Position numbers and translations under genes: made by a program. From NCBI GenBank assembly GCA_038528605.1, contig JBCBEP010000002.1, positions 16,492-80,491 of the forward strand: DNA of 64,000 nt, written 5' to 3'. Each line of letters starts with the position of its first letter. Position 1 is the first letter of the stretch. The notes below the pieces were generated by a model. The model was given only the letters and a program-made list of their open reading frames with translations. It was not told the DNA's origin and ran no database searches. Shown here piece after piece: positions 1-8,404 of this stretch. This DNA comes from Thermohalobaculum sp038528605. Its GTDB lineage: Bacteria; Pseudomonadota; Alphaproteobacteria; Rhodobacterales; Rhodobacteraceae.

Positions 1-423
1 GCGCGGGCGCTGCGCACCCTCGTGCTCCGCCACCCGCCGGGGCACCTGCAGCGAACGGCGGCGTACTTCCTGAGCCTCGGGCACTACGATGCGCAGATCG
101 CCCGGCTTGGCGCCGCCTATGCCCGCCGGCGCGAGGCGATGGCCACGGCGCTCGCCACCTATGGGCTCGATGCGCACATGCCCCGATACGGCGCCTCCAG
201 TGCCTGGCTGCGCGCCCCTGCGGGCACCGATATCGAGGCGGTGGCCGCGCGGCTTCGGCCGCGGGGCGTGCTAATCGAACCCGGCCACGGCTTCTTCCGC
301 GACGCATCGGAGGGCCAGGGCACCTATCGCCTCGGCTTCTCGTCGATCCCGACCGCGCGCATCCCTGAAGGCATCGCGATCCTCGCCGAGGAAGTCTCAG
401 CCACCGCCGCCGTTCCGGCCTGA
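1..423 (+). CDS. MocR/GntR-type aminotransferase-like transcriptional regulator, 3' end only
   Basis: The frame is open from the first base of the window, so this is the last 140 codons of a gene whose start lies upstream. The residues resemble the C-terminal end of the fold-type I aminotransferase domain of MocR (GntR/PdxR-like) regulators: LRTLVLRHPPGHLQRTAAYF, a GHYDAQIARL helix, RRREAMATAL, and the closing EPGHGFF/YRLGFSSIP segment. In this family a DNA-binding winged helix precedes a PLP-binding domain that senses an amine or amino acid. Neither the winged helix nor the PLP lysine is visible here. A plain aminotransferase is the alternative, but the HPPGHLQRT wording is typical of MocR proteins. 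Its link to the next operon is unknown. Confidence 0.72.
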   Translation, partial: ARALRTLVLRHPPGHLQRTAAYFLSLGHYDAQIARLGAAYARRREAMATALATYGLDAHMPRYGASSAWLRAPAGTDIEAVAARLRPRGVLIEPGHGFFRDASEGQGTYRLGFSSIPTARIPEGIAILAEEVSATAAVPA

Positions 424-463
424 CCGCTCGCCACTGCCGGTTTCCTTCGCCTGCGACCCATTG

Positions 464-526
464 TGTCGTGAAAAACGGTTGCAATGGCGCGCAGCCTGTC
501 GTGAAAATGACGGGGATATTTTCACG
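464..526. promoter_or_regulatory. Probable operator: repeated TCGTGAAAA half-sites upstream of the XRE-cupin gene
   Basis: TGTCGTGAAAA occurs at 464-474 and again at 497-507, exactly 33 bp apart, about three helical turns. The second copy is also the left arm of a perfect 9-bp inverted repeat: CGTGAAAAT at 500-508 and ATTTTCACG at 518-526, with 9 bp between. The group ends 14 bp before the ATG of the regulator at 541. The arrangement suits a dimeric helix-turn-helix protein acting on its own gene and probably on the operon behind it. The binding protein is inferred from position only. Confidence 0.55.
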
Positions 527-540
527 GAGCCGATCGCCGC

Positions 541-1107
541 ATGAATGCGCCGCACATGTCCCCCAGCCTCGGCCGCGACCTGCGCGCCCTCCGCGCCACG
601 CGCGGGCTCACGCTAGGGCATGTCGCGGGCACGCTTGGCCGCTCCATCGGCTGGCTCAGCCAGGTCGAGCGGGATCTCTCGCGGCCGAGCTTCGAGGATC
701 TGCAGGCGCTGGCAAAGCTCTTCGGCGTACCCCTCTCCCTCTTCTTCGGCGCGGCCGACGCGCCGGCCCGTGAGGCGGGGCGCGTGGTCCGTGCCGCCGC
801 GCGCCGCACGATCGGCGAGCGGGACGGCGGGCTTTCCGAAAGCCTCCTCTCGCCCGACCTGACCGACAGCTTCGAGATGGTCCATTCCGTCTTCGCGCCC
901 GGCGCCGAGCGGCTGACGCCCGTGACCCGGCCCACCCAGGAGGTGGCCTACATGGTCTCGGGCCGGCTTGATCTCTGGATCGCCGCCGAGAAATTCACCG
1001 TCGCCACGGGCGACAGCTTCCGCATCCGAGAAGAGCCCTTCCGATGGGCCAACCCCTACGAGGACCCGGCGGTCGTCGTCTGGGTGATCTCGCCACCCGT
1101 CTACTGA
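541..1107 (+). CDS. XRE-family regulator with C-terminal cupin sensor domain
   Basis: The 188-residue protein has an XRE helix-turn-helix at about residues 10-65 (LRALRATRGLTLGHVAGTLG, then GWLSQVERDLSRPS). After a linker, a single cupin domain occupies about residues 105-185 (PTQEVAYMVSGRLDLWI, then GDSFRIREEPFRWANP). This two-domain layout is that of PuuR-like regulators, where the cupin binds a small metabolite and changes DNA binding. The gene starts at ATG 541 behind an inverted repeat and ends 14 bp before a dimethylglycine-dehydrogenase-like gene. It is therefore probably the local regulator of the methylamine/betaine catabolic operon. The ligand is unknown; dimethylglycine, sarcosine or a related amine would fit the neighbours. 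Confidence 0.85.
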   Translation: MNAPHMSPSLGRDLRALRATRGLTLGHVAGTLGRSIGWLSQVERDLSRPSFEDLQALAKLFGVPLSLFFGAADAPAREAGRVVRAAARRTIGERDGGLSESLLSPDLTDSFEMVHSVFAPGAERLTPVTRPTQEVAYMVSGRLDLWIAAEKFTVATGDSFRIREEPFRWANPYEDPAVVVWVISPPVY

Positions 1108-1121
1108 CAGAGGAGAGCCCC

Positions 1122-3566
1122 ATGTCCGAGCTTCCCAGCACTGCACGCGTCGTGATCATCGGCGGTGGCGCCGTCGGCGTCTCGACGCTCTACCACCTGG
1201 CCCTCGAGGGCTGGACCGACTGCGTGCTGCTCGAGAAGAACGAGCTGACGGCGGGCTCCACCTGGCATGCCGCGGGCAACTGCCCGAACTTCTCCGCGTC
1301 CTGGGCGGTCATGAACATGCAGCGCTACGGCCTTGCGATGTATCGCGAGCTGGCCGAGCGCGTGGACTATCCGATGAATTACCACGTCACCGGCTCGCTG
1401 CGACTCGCCCACGGGCTCGAGCGCATGCGTGAGTTCGAGCATGTCTGCTCGCTCGGCCGCACCCAGGGCGTGCCGATGGAGATGATGACGGTGGAGGAGA
1501 TGCAGGAGAAGCATCCCTTCATGGAGGGCCACGACCTTGCCGGCGGGCTCTGGGATCCGCTCGACGGCGATATCGACCCCGCGCAGCTCACCCAGGCGAT
1601 GGCCAAGGGCGCGCGCGACCTCGGCGCCACGATCACCCGCTTCTGCCCCGCCACCGGCGTGCGCCGCGAGGGCCATGAATGGGTGGTGGAGACACCCAAG
1701 GGCGAGATCCGCTGCGAGAAGGTTGTGAATGCTGCCGGCTACTATGCGCAGCGCGTGGGCGAATGGTTCCGGCCCTATGGCGGGCGCCGCGTGCCGCTGG
1801 TGGTCATGTCCCACCAGTACTTCCTGACGGACGAGATCCCCGAGATCGAAGGCTGGACCAGGGAGCAGGGCCGCAAGCTCCCGATCATCCGCGACGTCGA
1901 CATCTCCTACTATCTCCGCCAGGACAAGGCGGGGCTGAACCTCGGGCCCTACGAGCGCAACTGCAAGGCGCACTGGCTGACGCCCGAGGACCCGATGCCG
2001 GATGACTTCAGCTTCCAGCTCTATCCGGACGATCTGGAGCGGCTCGAGTTCTACATCGAGGATGCACTCGCCCGGGTGCCGCTGCTCGGCTCCCAGGGTG
2101 TCGGCCGCGTCATCAACGGCCCCATTCCTTACGCGCCGGACGGCAACCCGATGATCGGCCCGATGCCGGGCGTGCGCGATGCCTACGAGGCGCACAGCTT
2201 CACCTTCGGCATCGCCCAGGGCGGCGGCGCGGGCAAGGTGGCGGCCGAGTGGATCGTCCACGGCCAGACCGAGTGGGACATGTGGGCCGTCGACCCGCGC
2301 CGCTACACGAAATACGCGGATGACGACTATGCCGTGGCCAAGGGCATGGAGATCTACGGCCACGAATACGCGATGCACTTCCCGCACCACGCCTGGCCGG
2401 CAGGGCGGGACAAGAAGCACGGGCCGGTGCATGACCGCCTCGCCGCCGCCGGCGCGCAGTTCGGCGCCTATAACGGCTGGGAGCGGGCGAACTGGTTCGC
2501 CAAGCCGGGCGACGATACCTCCGAGGAGGCGACGCAGACCTGGAACCGCGAAGGCCCCTGGGAGCCGCGCATCCGCGAGGAATGCGAGGCGGTGCGCGAC
2601 GATGTGGGCGTGATCGACATCTGCGGCTTCTCCCGCTTCCACCTCACGGGCGAAGGGGCGGCGGACTGGCTCCGCGGCCGCATCGCCGGGGGCCTCCCCA
2701 AGACCGGCCGTCTCAGCCTCGCCTATTTCCCGGACGAGCGCGGGCGGATCACCACCGAGATGTCGGTGGCGCGCAATGGCGAGGATGACTTCACGCTGAT
2801 CACCGCCGCGGCCGCCCAATGGCACGATTTCGAGCTTCTCGAGCGACATCTCGCTCCCGGCCTCGCGCTTGAGGACCGGACCGAGGAGATGTCGACCATC
2901 CTCGTGACCGGACCGCGGAGCCGCGACCTCCTCGCGGGCGTGACCGACGGCGACCTCACCCTGCCCTGGCTCAGCCATCAGGCGGCAACCGTTGCGGGCT
3001 GCCCGGCGGTTCTCGCCCGTGTCAGCTTCGCGGGCGAGCTCGGTTGGGAGATCCATGCGAAGTTCAGCGAGATCCCCGTGATCTGGGATGCGGTCACGCA
3101 GGCGGGGGCGAAGCCCTTCGGTATGTACGCGCTCAACTCGCTCCGCATGGAGAAGGGCTACCGCGCGTGGAAGGGTGATCTCAGCACCGATTACACGCTG
3201 CTCGAGGGCGGGCTCGACCGGTTCATCCGCTTCAACAAGGAGCAGGACTTCCCGGGCCGCGCCGCCCTTCTGGCCGAGAAGCAGCGGGGCCCGTCGAAGC
3301 GGTTCGCCACCATGCTGGTCGAGGCCAATGGCTGCGATGCGCCCTACATGTCGAATGTCTGGAAAGGCACGGATCGGGTGGGCGAGGTCACGTCCTCCGG
3401 CTGGGGCTACCGGATCGAAAGCTCCATCGCCCTCGCGATGCTGACGCCGGAGGCCGCAACGCCGGGCACGGCCCTCGAAGTCGAAATCTATGGCGAGCGG
3501 CGCCCCGCCGTCGTGCAGGCTGACGGGCCCCTCTGGGACCCCGAAAACGCCCGCATCCGCGCCTGA
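1122..3566 (+). CDS. FAD-dependent dimethylglycine/sarcosine dehydrogenase-like protein with GcvT domain (paralogue 1)
   Basis: This 814-residue protein has the layout of dimethylglycine and sarcosine dehydrogenases. An N-terminal DAO-type FAD domain opens with VVIIGGGAVGVSTLYHLA. An FAO-M linker covers about residues 370-430, and a GcvT aminomethyltransferase domain and its C-terminal barrel run from about 440 to 810. The FAD domain would oxidise an N-methyl amine and the GcvT part would pass the one-carbon unit to tetrahydrofolate. The segment TAGSTWHAAGN contains the histidine that carries covalent FAD in mammalian dimethylglycine dehydrogenase. The following residues (CPNFSAS) differ from the usual L-rich sequence also seen in paralogue 2. 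ATG 1122 follows AGAGGAGAG and gives a normal N-terminus; upstream in-frame starts lie inside the regulator gene. Substrate is not determined. Confidence 0.85.
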   Translation: MSELPSTARVVIIGGGAVGVSTLYHLALEGWTDCVLLEKNELTAGSTWHAAGNCPNFSASWAVMNMQRYGLAMYRELAERVDYPMNYHVTGSLRLAHGLERMREFEHVCSLGRTQGVPMEMMTVEEMQEKHPFMEGHDLAGGLWDPLDGDIDPAQLTQAMAKGARDLGATITRFCPATGVRREGHEWVVETPKGEIRCEKVVNAAGYYAQRVGEWFRPYGGRRVPLVVMSHQYFLTDEIPEIEGWTREQGRKLPIIRDVDISYYLRQDKAGLNLGPYERNCKAHWLTPEDPMPDDFSFQLYPDDLERLEFYIEDALARVPLLGSQGVGRVINGPIPYAPDGNPMIGPMPGVRDAYEAHSFTFGIAQGGGAGKVAAEWIVHGQTEWDMWAVDPRRYTKYADDDYAVAKGMEIYGHEYAMHFPHHAWPAGRDKKHGPVHDRLAAAGAQFGAYNGWERANWFAKPGDDTSEEATQTWNREGPWEPRIREECEAVRDDVGVIDICGFSRFHLTGEGAADWLRGRIAGGLPKTGRLSLAYFPDERGRITTEMSVARNGEDDFTLITAAAAQWHDFELLERHLAPGLALEDRTEEMSTILVTGPRSRDLLAGVTDGDLTLPWLSHQAATVAGCPAVLARVSFAGELGWEIHAKFSEIPVIWDAVTQAGAKPFGMYALNSLRMEKGYRAWKGDLSTDYTLLEGGLDRFIRFNKEQDFPGRAALLAEKQRGPSKRFATMLVEANGCDAPYMSNVWKGTDRVGEVTSSGWGYRIESSIALAMLTPEAATPGTALEVEIYGERRPAVVQADGPLWDPENARIRA

Positions 3567-3578
3567 GGAGCGAGAGAC

Positions 3579-6023
3579 ATGGCACTCCCCCCGTCGAAGG
3601 CCCGCGTCGTCATCATGGGCGGCGGCGTGATCGGCTGCTCCGTCGCCTACCATCTCGCCAAGCAGGGCTGGCAGAATGTGGTGCTGCTGGAGCGTAAGCA
3701 GCTCACCTCCGGCACCACCTGGCACGCCGCGGGGCTGATCGCGCAGCTCCGCGCCACCGCGAACCTCACCAAGCTCGCCAAGTACAGCCAGGAGCTCTAC
3801 GGCACGCTGGAGGAGGAGACGGGGGTCGCTACCGGCTTCCGCCGCTGCGGCTCCATCACCGTGGCGCTGACCGAGGCCCGCAAAGAGGAGATCTTCCGCC
3901 AGGCCTCCATGGCCCGCGCCTTCGGGGTGGAGGTCGACCCGATCGGGCCGAACGAGATCCGCGCGCGCTACCCGCATCTCAACACTGAGGATGTGCTTGC
4001 CGGCGTCTGGCTGCCGCAGGACGGCCAGGGCGATCCCGCGAACATCGCCCTCGCGCTCGCCAAGGGTGCCCGGCAGAAAGGCGCCACCATTCTCGAGCGC
4101 ACGGAAGTGACCGGCGTGGTGAAGGACGGCAAGCGCGTCACCGGCGTGCACTGGGCGCAAGGCGGCGAGAGCGGCACCATCGAGGCCGAGCACGTGGTCA
4201 ACTGCGGCGGCATGTGGGGCCACAGCCTCGGCCGCATGGCCGGCGTGAACGTGCCGCTGCAGGCCTGCGAGCACTTCTACATCGTCACGGAAGCCATTGA
4301 GGGGCTGACCCAGCTCCCGGTACTCCGCGTGCCGGACGAATGCGCCTACTACAAGGAGGACGCTGGAAAGATGCTTCTCGGCGCCTTCGAGCCGAACGCC
4401 AAGCCCTGGGGCATGGACGGCATCCCGAAGGACTTCGAGTTCGACCAGCTGCCCGAGGACATGGACCATTTCGAGCCCATCCTAGAGAAGGCGGTCGAGC
4501 GCCTACCGATGCTGGCGGAGGCGGGTATCCACACCTTCTTCAACGGCCCCGAGAGCTTCACGCCGGATGATTCGTATCACCTCGGCCTCGCCCCTGAGCT
4601 CGACAACTACTGGGTGGCGGCCGGGTTCAACTCCATCGGCATCCAGAGCGCGGGCGGCGCGGGCATGGCGCTGGCGGCCTGGATGGATACGGGGGAGAAG
4701 CCCTTCGATCTCGGTGATGTGGACATCTCACGGATGCAGCCCTTCCAGGGCAACAAGCACTACCTCTTCGAGCGCTCGAAAGAGACGCTGGGGCTTCTCT
4801 ATGCCGACCACTACCCCTACCGGCAGAAGGCCACGGCCCGCGGTGTCCGCCGCTCGCCGCTGCATGAGCACCTGAAGGCTCGCGGCGCAGTGTTCGGGGA
4901 GCTGGCCGGCTGGGAGCGCGCCAACTGGTTCGCCGAGCCGGGCCAGACGCCAGAATACGAATACGCCTGGGGCCGCCAGAACTGGTTCCCCAACGCGGCG
5001 GCCGAGCACAGGGCGATCCGCGAGACGGCGGGGCTCTACGACATGTCGAGCTTCGGCAAGATCCGCGTTGAGGGGCAGGACGCCTGCAGCTTCATGAACC
5101 GGGTCTGCGGGGCGGAGATGGACGTGGCGGCCGGCCGCATCGTCTACACCCAGTTCCTGAACAGCACCGGCGGGATCGAGGCGGATGTGACCGTCACGCG
5201 CCTTTCCGAGACCGCTTATCTCGTCGTGACCCCTGCCGCCACGCGGCTTGCGGACCAGACCTGGATGCGCCGCCATCTGGGCGAGGACAATGTCGTCCTC
5301 AGCGATGTTACCGCTTCGGAAGCGGTGATCGCCGTGATGGGGCCTGAGGCGCGGCGGCTGCTGGAGGCTGTCTCGCCGGCGGACTGGTCGAGCGAGGGCT
5401 TCGCGTTCGGCCAGGCCCGGGAGATCGAGCTCGGCCTCGGCCTCGCCCGCGCCCACCGTGTCTCCTATGTCGGCGAGCTCGGCTGGGAGATCTATGTGTC
5501 CGCCGACATGGCGGGCCATGCCTTCGAGACGCTGATGGAGGCTGCCGCACCGCTCGGTGCACGCCTCTGCGGCCTCCACGTGATGGACAGCTGCCGCATC
5601 GAGAAGGCGTTCCGCCATTTCGGGCACGACATCACCTGCGAGGACCACGTGCTGGAAGCGGGCCTCGGCTTCGCGGTGAAGAAGGAGAAGCCCGGCTATA
5701 TCGGCCGCGACGCGGTGCTGCGAAAGCGGGACGAGGGGCTCTCGAAGCGGCTGCTGCAGTTCCGCCTCGAGGATGCGGAGCCGATGCTCTACCACAACGA
5801 GCCGATCATCCGGGATGGCGCGGTCATCGGCTATCTGAGCTCCGGCGCCTACGGCCACCATCTCGGCGCGGCAATGGGCCTCGGCTATGTGCCGACGGCG
5901 GGGCAGAAGCCGGACGAGATCCTCGCCTCCACCTACGAGATCGAGGTTGCCGGCTCCCGCGTGCGCGCCACCGCATCGCTCAAGCCGATGTACGACCCCA
6001 AGGGCGAACGCATGCGCGCCTGA
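3579..6023 (+). CDS. FAD-dependent dimethylglycine/sarcosine dehydrogenase-like protein with GcvT domain (paralogue 2)
   Basis: This is a second 814-residue FAD oxidase/GcvT fusion, 12 bp after the first and surely in the same operon. The FAD fingerprint is VVIMGGGVIGCSVAYHLAKQ. The probable covalent-FAD histidine lies in TSGTTWHAAGLIAQLRATAN, the classical form of this motif. The GcvT domain starts near residue 440 (ERANWFAEPGQTPEY), with YVGELGWEIYVSADM and a C-terminal barrel to the end. It should oxidise an N-methylated glycine derivative and feed methylene-tetrahydrofolate. Side-by-side copies suggest two successive demethylations (dimethylglycine then sarcosine) or two substrates. The start follows GGAGCGAGAGAC. 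It could equally be annotated sarcosine dehydrogenase. Confidence 0.87.
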   Translation: MALPPSKARVVIMGGGVIGCSVAYHLAKQGWQNVVLLERKQLTSGTTWHAAGLIAQLRATANLTKLAKYSQELYGTLEEETGVATGFRRCGSITVALTEARKEEIFRQASMARAFGVEVDPIGPNEIRARYPHLNTEDVLAGVWLPQDGQGDPANIALALAKGARQKGATILERTEVTGVVKDGKRVTGVHWAQGGESGTIEAEHVVNCGGMWGHSLGRMAGVNVPLQACEHFYIVTEAIEGLTQLPVLRVPDECAYYKEDAGKMLLGAFEPNAKPWGMDGIPKDFEFDQLPEDMDHFEPILEKAVERLPMLAEAGIHTFFNGPESFTPDDSYHLGLAPELDNYWVAAGFNSIGIQSAGGAGMALAAWMDTGEKPFDLGDVDISRMQPFQGNKHYLFERSKETLGLLYADHYPYRQKATARGVRRSPLHEHLKARGAVFGELAGWERANWFAEPGQTPEYEYAWGRQNWFPNAAAEHRAIRETAGLYDMSSFGKIRVEGQDACSFMNRVCGAEMDVAAGRIVYTQFLNSTGGIEADVTVTRLSETAYLVVTPAATRLADQTWMRRHLGEDNVVLSDVTASEAVIAVMGPEARRLLEAVSPADWSSEGFAFGQAREIELGLGLARAHRVSYVGELGWEIYVSADMAGHAFETLMEAAAPLGARLCGLHVMDSCRIEKAFRHFGHDITCEDHVLEAGLGFAVKKEKPGYIGRDAVLRKRDEGLSKRLLQFRLEDAEPMLYHNEPIIRDGAVIGYLSSGAYGHHLGAAMGLGYVPTAGQKPDEILASTYEIEVAGSRVRATASLKPMYDPKGERMRA

Positions 6024-6039
6024 TGCGTGAGTGAGTGAG

Positions 6040-6462
6040 ATGACCAAGACCGAACGCCTCGTCCGCCAGTTCCACGAGAGCTGGGACCTGCGGGACCCAG
6101 AACGCGGCGCCGCTGTAATCGCGGAGGACTGCCAGTTCGAGGACATCGCCCGCGGCGAACCCCAGGTCGGCCCGGATGGGTACCGGGCCGATTACCACCG
6201 CTGGCGCGAGGCCTTCCCCGATGGTGAGGTCAAGATCACCCGCGTGATCGTGGAGGGGGACTGGGCCGTGGTCGAGTTCATCAACCGCGGCACCCAAACC
6301 GGTACGCTCCGCTCCAGCCTAGGGGACTTCCCGCCGAGCGGCCGCTTCATGGAAGTGCGCTACTGCAGCGTCATGCGGGTGGCGAACGGGAAGGTTGTCG
6401 AGGGGCGGGACTATTACGACAGCGCCTCCATCGCCCGCCAGCTCGGCCTCGTGAGCGGCTGA
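6040..6462 (+). CDS. SnoaL/NTF2-like ester-cyclase family protein
   Basis: This small protein of about 140 residues has the alpha+beta cone pattern of the ester cyclase/SnoaL group: an N-terminal helix (LVRQFHESWDLRDPER), then FEDIARG, GPDGYRADYHRWREAFPD and VVEFINRGTQTG. It begins 16 bp after the second dehydrogenase gene and is probably the last gene of that operon. SnoaL-like folds serve as cyclases, isomerases or hydrolases of small molecules, so no reaction can be assigned. ATG 6040 is preferred; an in-frame GTG at 6031 would add three residues. The region shows no strong ribosome-binding site, which suggests translational coupling. Confidence 0.75.
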   Translation: MTKTERLVRQFHESWDLRDPERGAAVIAEDCQFEDIARGEPQVGPDGYRADYHRWREAFPDGEVKITRVIVEGDWAVVEFINRGTQTGTLRSSLGDFPPSGRFMEVRYCSVMRVANGKVVEGRDYYDSASIARQLGLVSG

Positions 6463-6632
6463 GCTTTCGCCTTCCGGCGCTGTCCATCGTTCCGTCATCA
6501 TCGCACGCTACACGCGCATTCTTGTCGCTCTGCAGCAATTCCGGTATTTCCGGGGCGGGGATGCGGGAGGCTTGGGCTGGGGAGCCCGGGGCCCGCGCGC
6601 TTGGGGCGGCTTAGGGGCCAGCGAGGATGACC

Positions 6633-7592
6633 ATGTCGCCGCGGGACTATGTGCTGATCTCGCCTTGCCGGAACGAGGCCGCCTATATGCGGCGCACGCT
6701 CGACAGCGTGCTGGCGCAGTCCCTGCCGCCTGCGCGCTGGATCATCGTGGACGACGGCTCGACCGATGAGACGCCGGAGATCCTGGCGGATTATGCGGCA
6801 CGCCACCCCTGCCTGCGCATCGTGAAGAAGCCCGATCGCGGCCATCGCGCCGTGGGGCCTGGCGTGGTGGAGGCCTTCTATGCGGGGCATGCCGCCATCG
6901 ATGCCCCCTACCCCTACCTTGCCAAGCTCGACCTCGATCTCGACCTGCCGCCCCGATACTTCGAGACGCTGATCGAGCGGATGGAGGCGGAGCCCCGCCT
7001 CGGCACCTGCTCGGGCAAGCCTTACATGCGCCTGCCCTCTGGCCGTCTCGTCAGCGAGAAATGCGGGGACGAGATGTCGGTCGGCATGACGAAGTTCTAC
7101 CGGCGCGAATGCTTCGACGCGATCGGTGGCTTCGTGCGCGGCGTGATGTGGGACGCGATCGACTGCCACAAGGCCCGGCAACTCGGCTGGATGGCGCGGA
7201 GCTGGGACGAGGAGGCGATCCGGTTCGAACATCTGCGCCCCATGGGCAGCTCGCAGCAGAGCATCCATGTGGGCCGGCGGCGCCATGGGGCGGGCCAGTG
7301 GTTCATGGGCTCCGACCCGCTCTACTACTTCGCCACCTGCGCCTTCCGCATGGCCCATCCGCCTTACGTGACCGGCGGGCTCTCCATGGCGCGCGGGTTC
7401 GTGGAAGCCTGGGCAGCGGGCGCGCCTCAGCACGATGATCCGGCACTCCGGACCTTCATCCGGCGCTATCAGCGCCATGCGCTGATCGCCGGCAAGCGGC
7501 GCGCCATCGACGCGATCGACGCAGCGGGCGCCGAGCGCTGGCAGGCGGGCCAGTCCAAGGCCGCGCCGGCGGGGCGGGAGGCTGCGGCGTGA
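6633..7592 (+). CDS. Glycosyltransferase family 2
   Basis: The 319-residue protein opens with a GT-A nucleotide-binding fold: LISPCRNEAAYMRRTLDSVL, then WIIVDDGSTDETPEI. A DLDLDL segment near residue 108 would hold the metal-binding acidic residues. The middle part (CSGKPYMRLPSGRLVSEKCG, then FYRRECFDAIGGF) resembles the acceptor region of exopolysaccharide GT2 enzymes. It has no clear membrane span, so it should act on the cytoplasmic side of the membrane. It is the first gene of a chain in which every later gene overlaps the one before by 4 bp. ATG 6633 has GCGAGG six bases upstream; ATG 6627, two codons earlier, touches that sequence and is less likely. Confidence 0.87.
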   Translation: MSPRDYVLISPCRNEAAYMRRTLDSVLAQSLPPARWIIVDDGSTDETPEILADYAARHPCLRIVKKPDRGHRAVGPGVVEAFYAGHAAIDAPYPYLAKLDLDLDLPPRYFETLIERMEAEPRLGTCSGKPYMRLPSGRLVSEKCGDEMSVGMTKFYRRECFDAIGGFVRGVMWDAIDCHKARQLGWMARSWDEEAIRFEHLRPMGSSQQSIHVGRRRHGAGQWFMGSDPLYYFATCAFRMAHPPYVTGGLSMARGFVEAWAAGAPQHDDPALRTFIRRYQRHALIAGKRRAIDAIDAAGAERWQAGQSKAAPAGREAAA

Positions 7593-8404
7593 ACCGGCCG
7601 CTGCCCGAGCTCGCCGCGGCGGCACCGGCGGATGCCTGGGCCTTCACGCTGCCCGGCACGGCGGCGCGCCTTACCGTCCGGCGGCGGGCGGCGCTGATGC
7701 AGGAGATCGCAGGGCGCCTCTCGCGGCGGCAGGGCTTTGCGCTCGCGACCCTGAACCTCGACCATCTCGTGAAGCTCCGGCACGACCCGGCCTTTGCCAA
7801 GGCCTATGCGGCGCAGGACCTGGTGACGGCGGACGGGAACCCGGTGGTCTGGCTCGCGGGCCTTGCGGGGGAGAAGGTCGAGCTCATCCCCGGCGCGGAT
7901 CTCGTGGACAGGCTGGCGGGGCTCGCAGCGGCGGAGGGCGCGCCGCTCGCCCTCATCGGCAGCACGGCGGAGACGCTAGCCGCCGCCGCCGCCCGGCTCG
8001 AGGCGGCGCATCCGGGCCTGCGCATCGTGCTCACCCACGCCCCGTCGCCAAGTTTCGACCCGGAGGGTCAGGAAGCGGCCGGCGTAATCCGTCAGCTCGG
8101 CGCGAGCGGGGCGGCCCTCGCCATCCTGGCGCTCGGCGCGCCGAAGCAGGAGCGTTTCGCAGCGCGCGCGCGCAGCGCCCTGCCCCATTGCGGTTTCGCG
8201 AGCCTCGGCGCGGGGCTCGACTTCACGGCCGGCAGGCGGGCCCGCGCGCCGCGCCTCGTCCGGCGGCTGGCCCTGGAATGGCTGTGGCGGCTCCTCCAGG
8301 AACCCCGGCGCCTCGGCGCGCGGTACTGGGGCTGCGCCGCGCTCCTCCCGCGGCTCGCCCTCGCCGCCCTCGCGGCGCGGCGGAGCCGGGAGAACCGTGG
8401 ATGA
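7589..8404 (+). CDS. WecG/TagA/CpsF family glycosyltransferase (GT26)
   Basis: The 271-residue protein carries the marks of the WecG/TagA/CpsF family. ATLNLDHLVKLRHDPAFAKA is the N-terminal donor segment, followed by VTADGNPVVWLAGL. LALIGSTAETLAAAAARLEA is the Rossmann-like centre, and ILALGAPKQERFAARAR is the family signature. Such enzymes add the second sugar, often N-acetylmannosamine or glucose, to an undecaprenyl-linked sugar during wall polymer or exopolysaccharide synthesis. Translation begins at GTG 7589, whose last bases form the stop of the preceding gene (GTGA overlap), so the two are coupled. The basic C-terminus ending RRSRENRG may help membrane association. Confidence 0.87.
   Translation: MNRPLPELAAAAPADAWAFTLPGTAARLTVRRRAALMQEIAGRLSRRQGFALATLNLDHLVKLRHDPAFAKAYAAQDLVTADGNPVVWLAGLAGEKVELIPGADLVDRLAGLAAAEGAPLALIGSTAETLAAAAARLEAAHPGLRIVLTHAPSPSFDPEGQEAAGVIRQLGASGAALAILALGAPKQERFAARARSALPHCGFASLGAGLDFTAGRRARAPRLVRRLALEWLWRLLQEPRRLGARYWGCAALLPRLALAALAARRSRENRG

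Noticed and set aside
1101..4469. 1122-codon open frame on the minus strand
   Set aside because: It is antisense to the first dehydrogenase and part of the second; its sequence is rich in His, Arg, Leu, Gly and Asp as expected of a GC-rich shadow, and shows no family motif.
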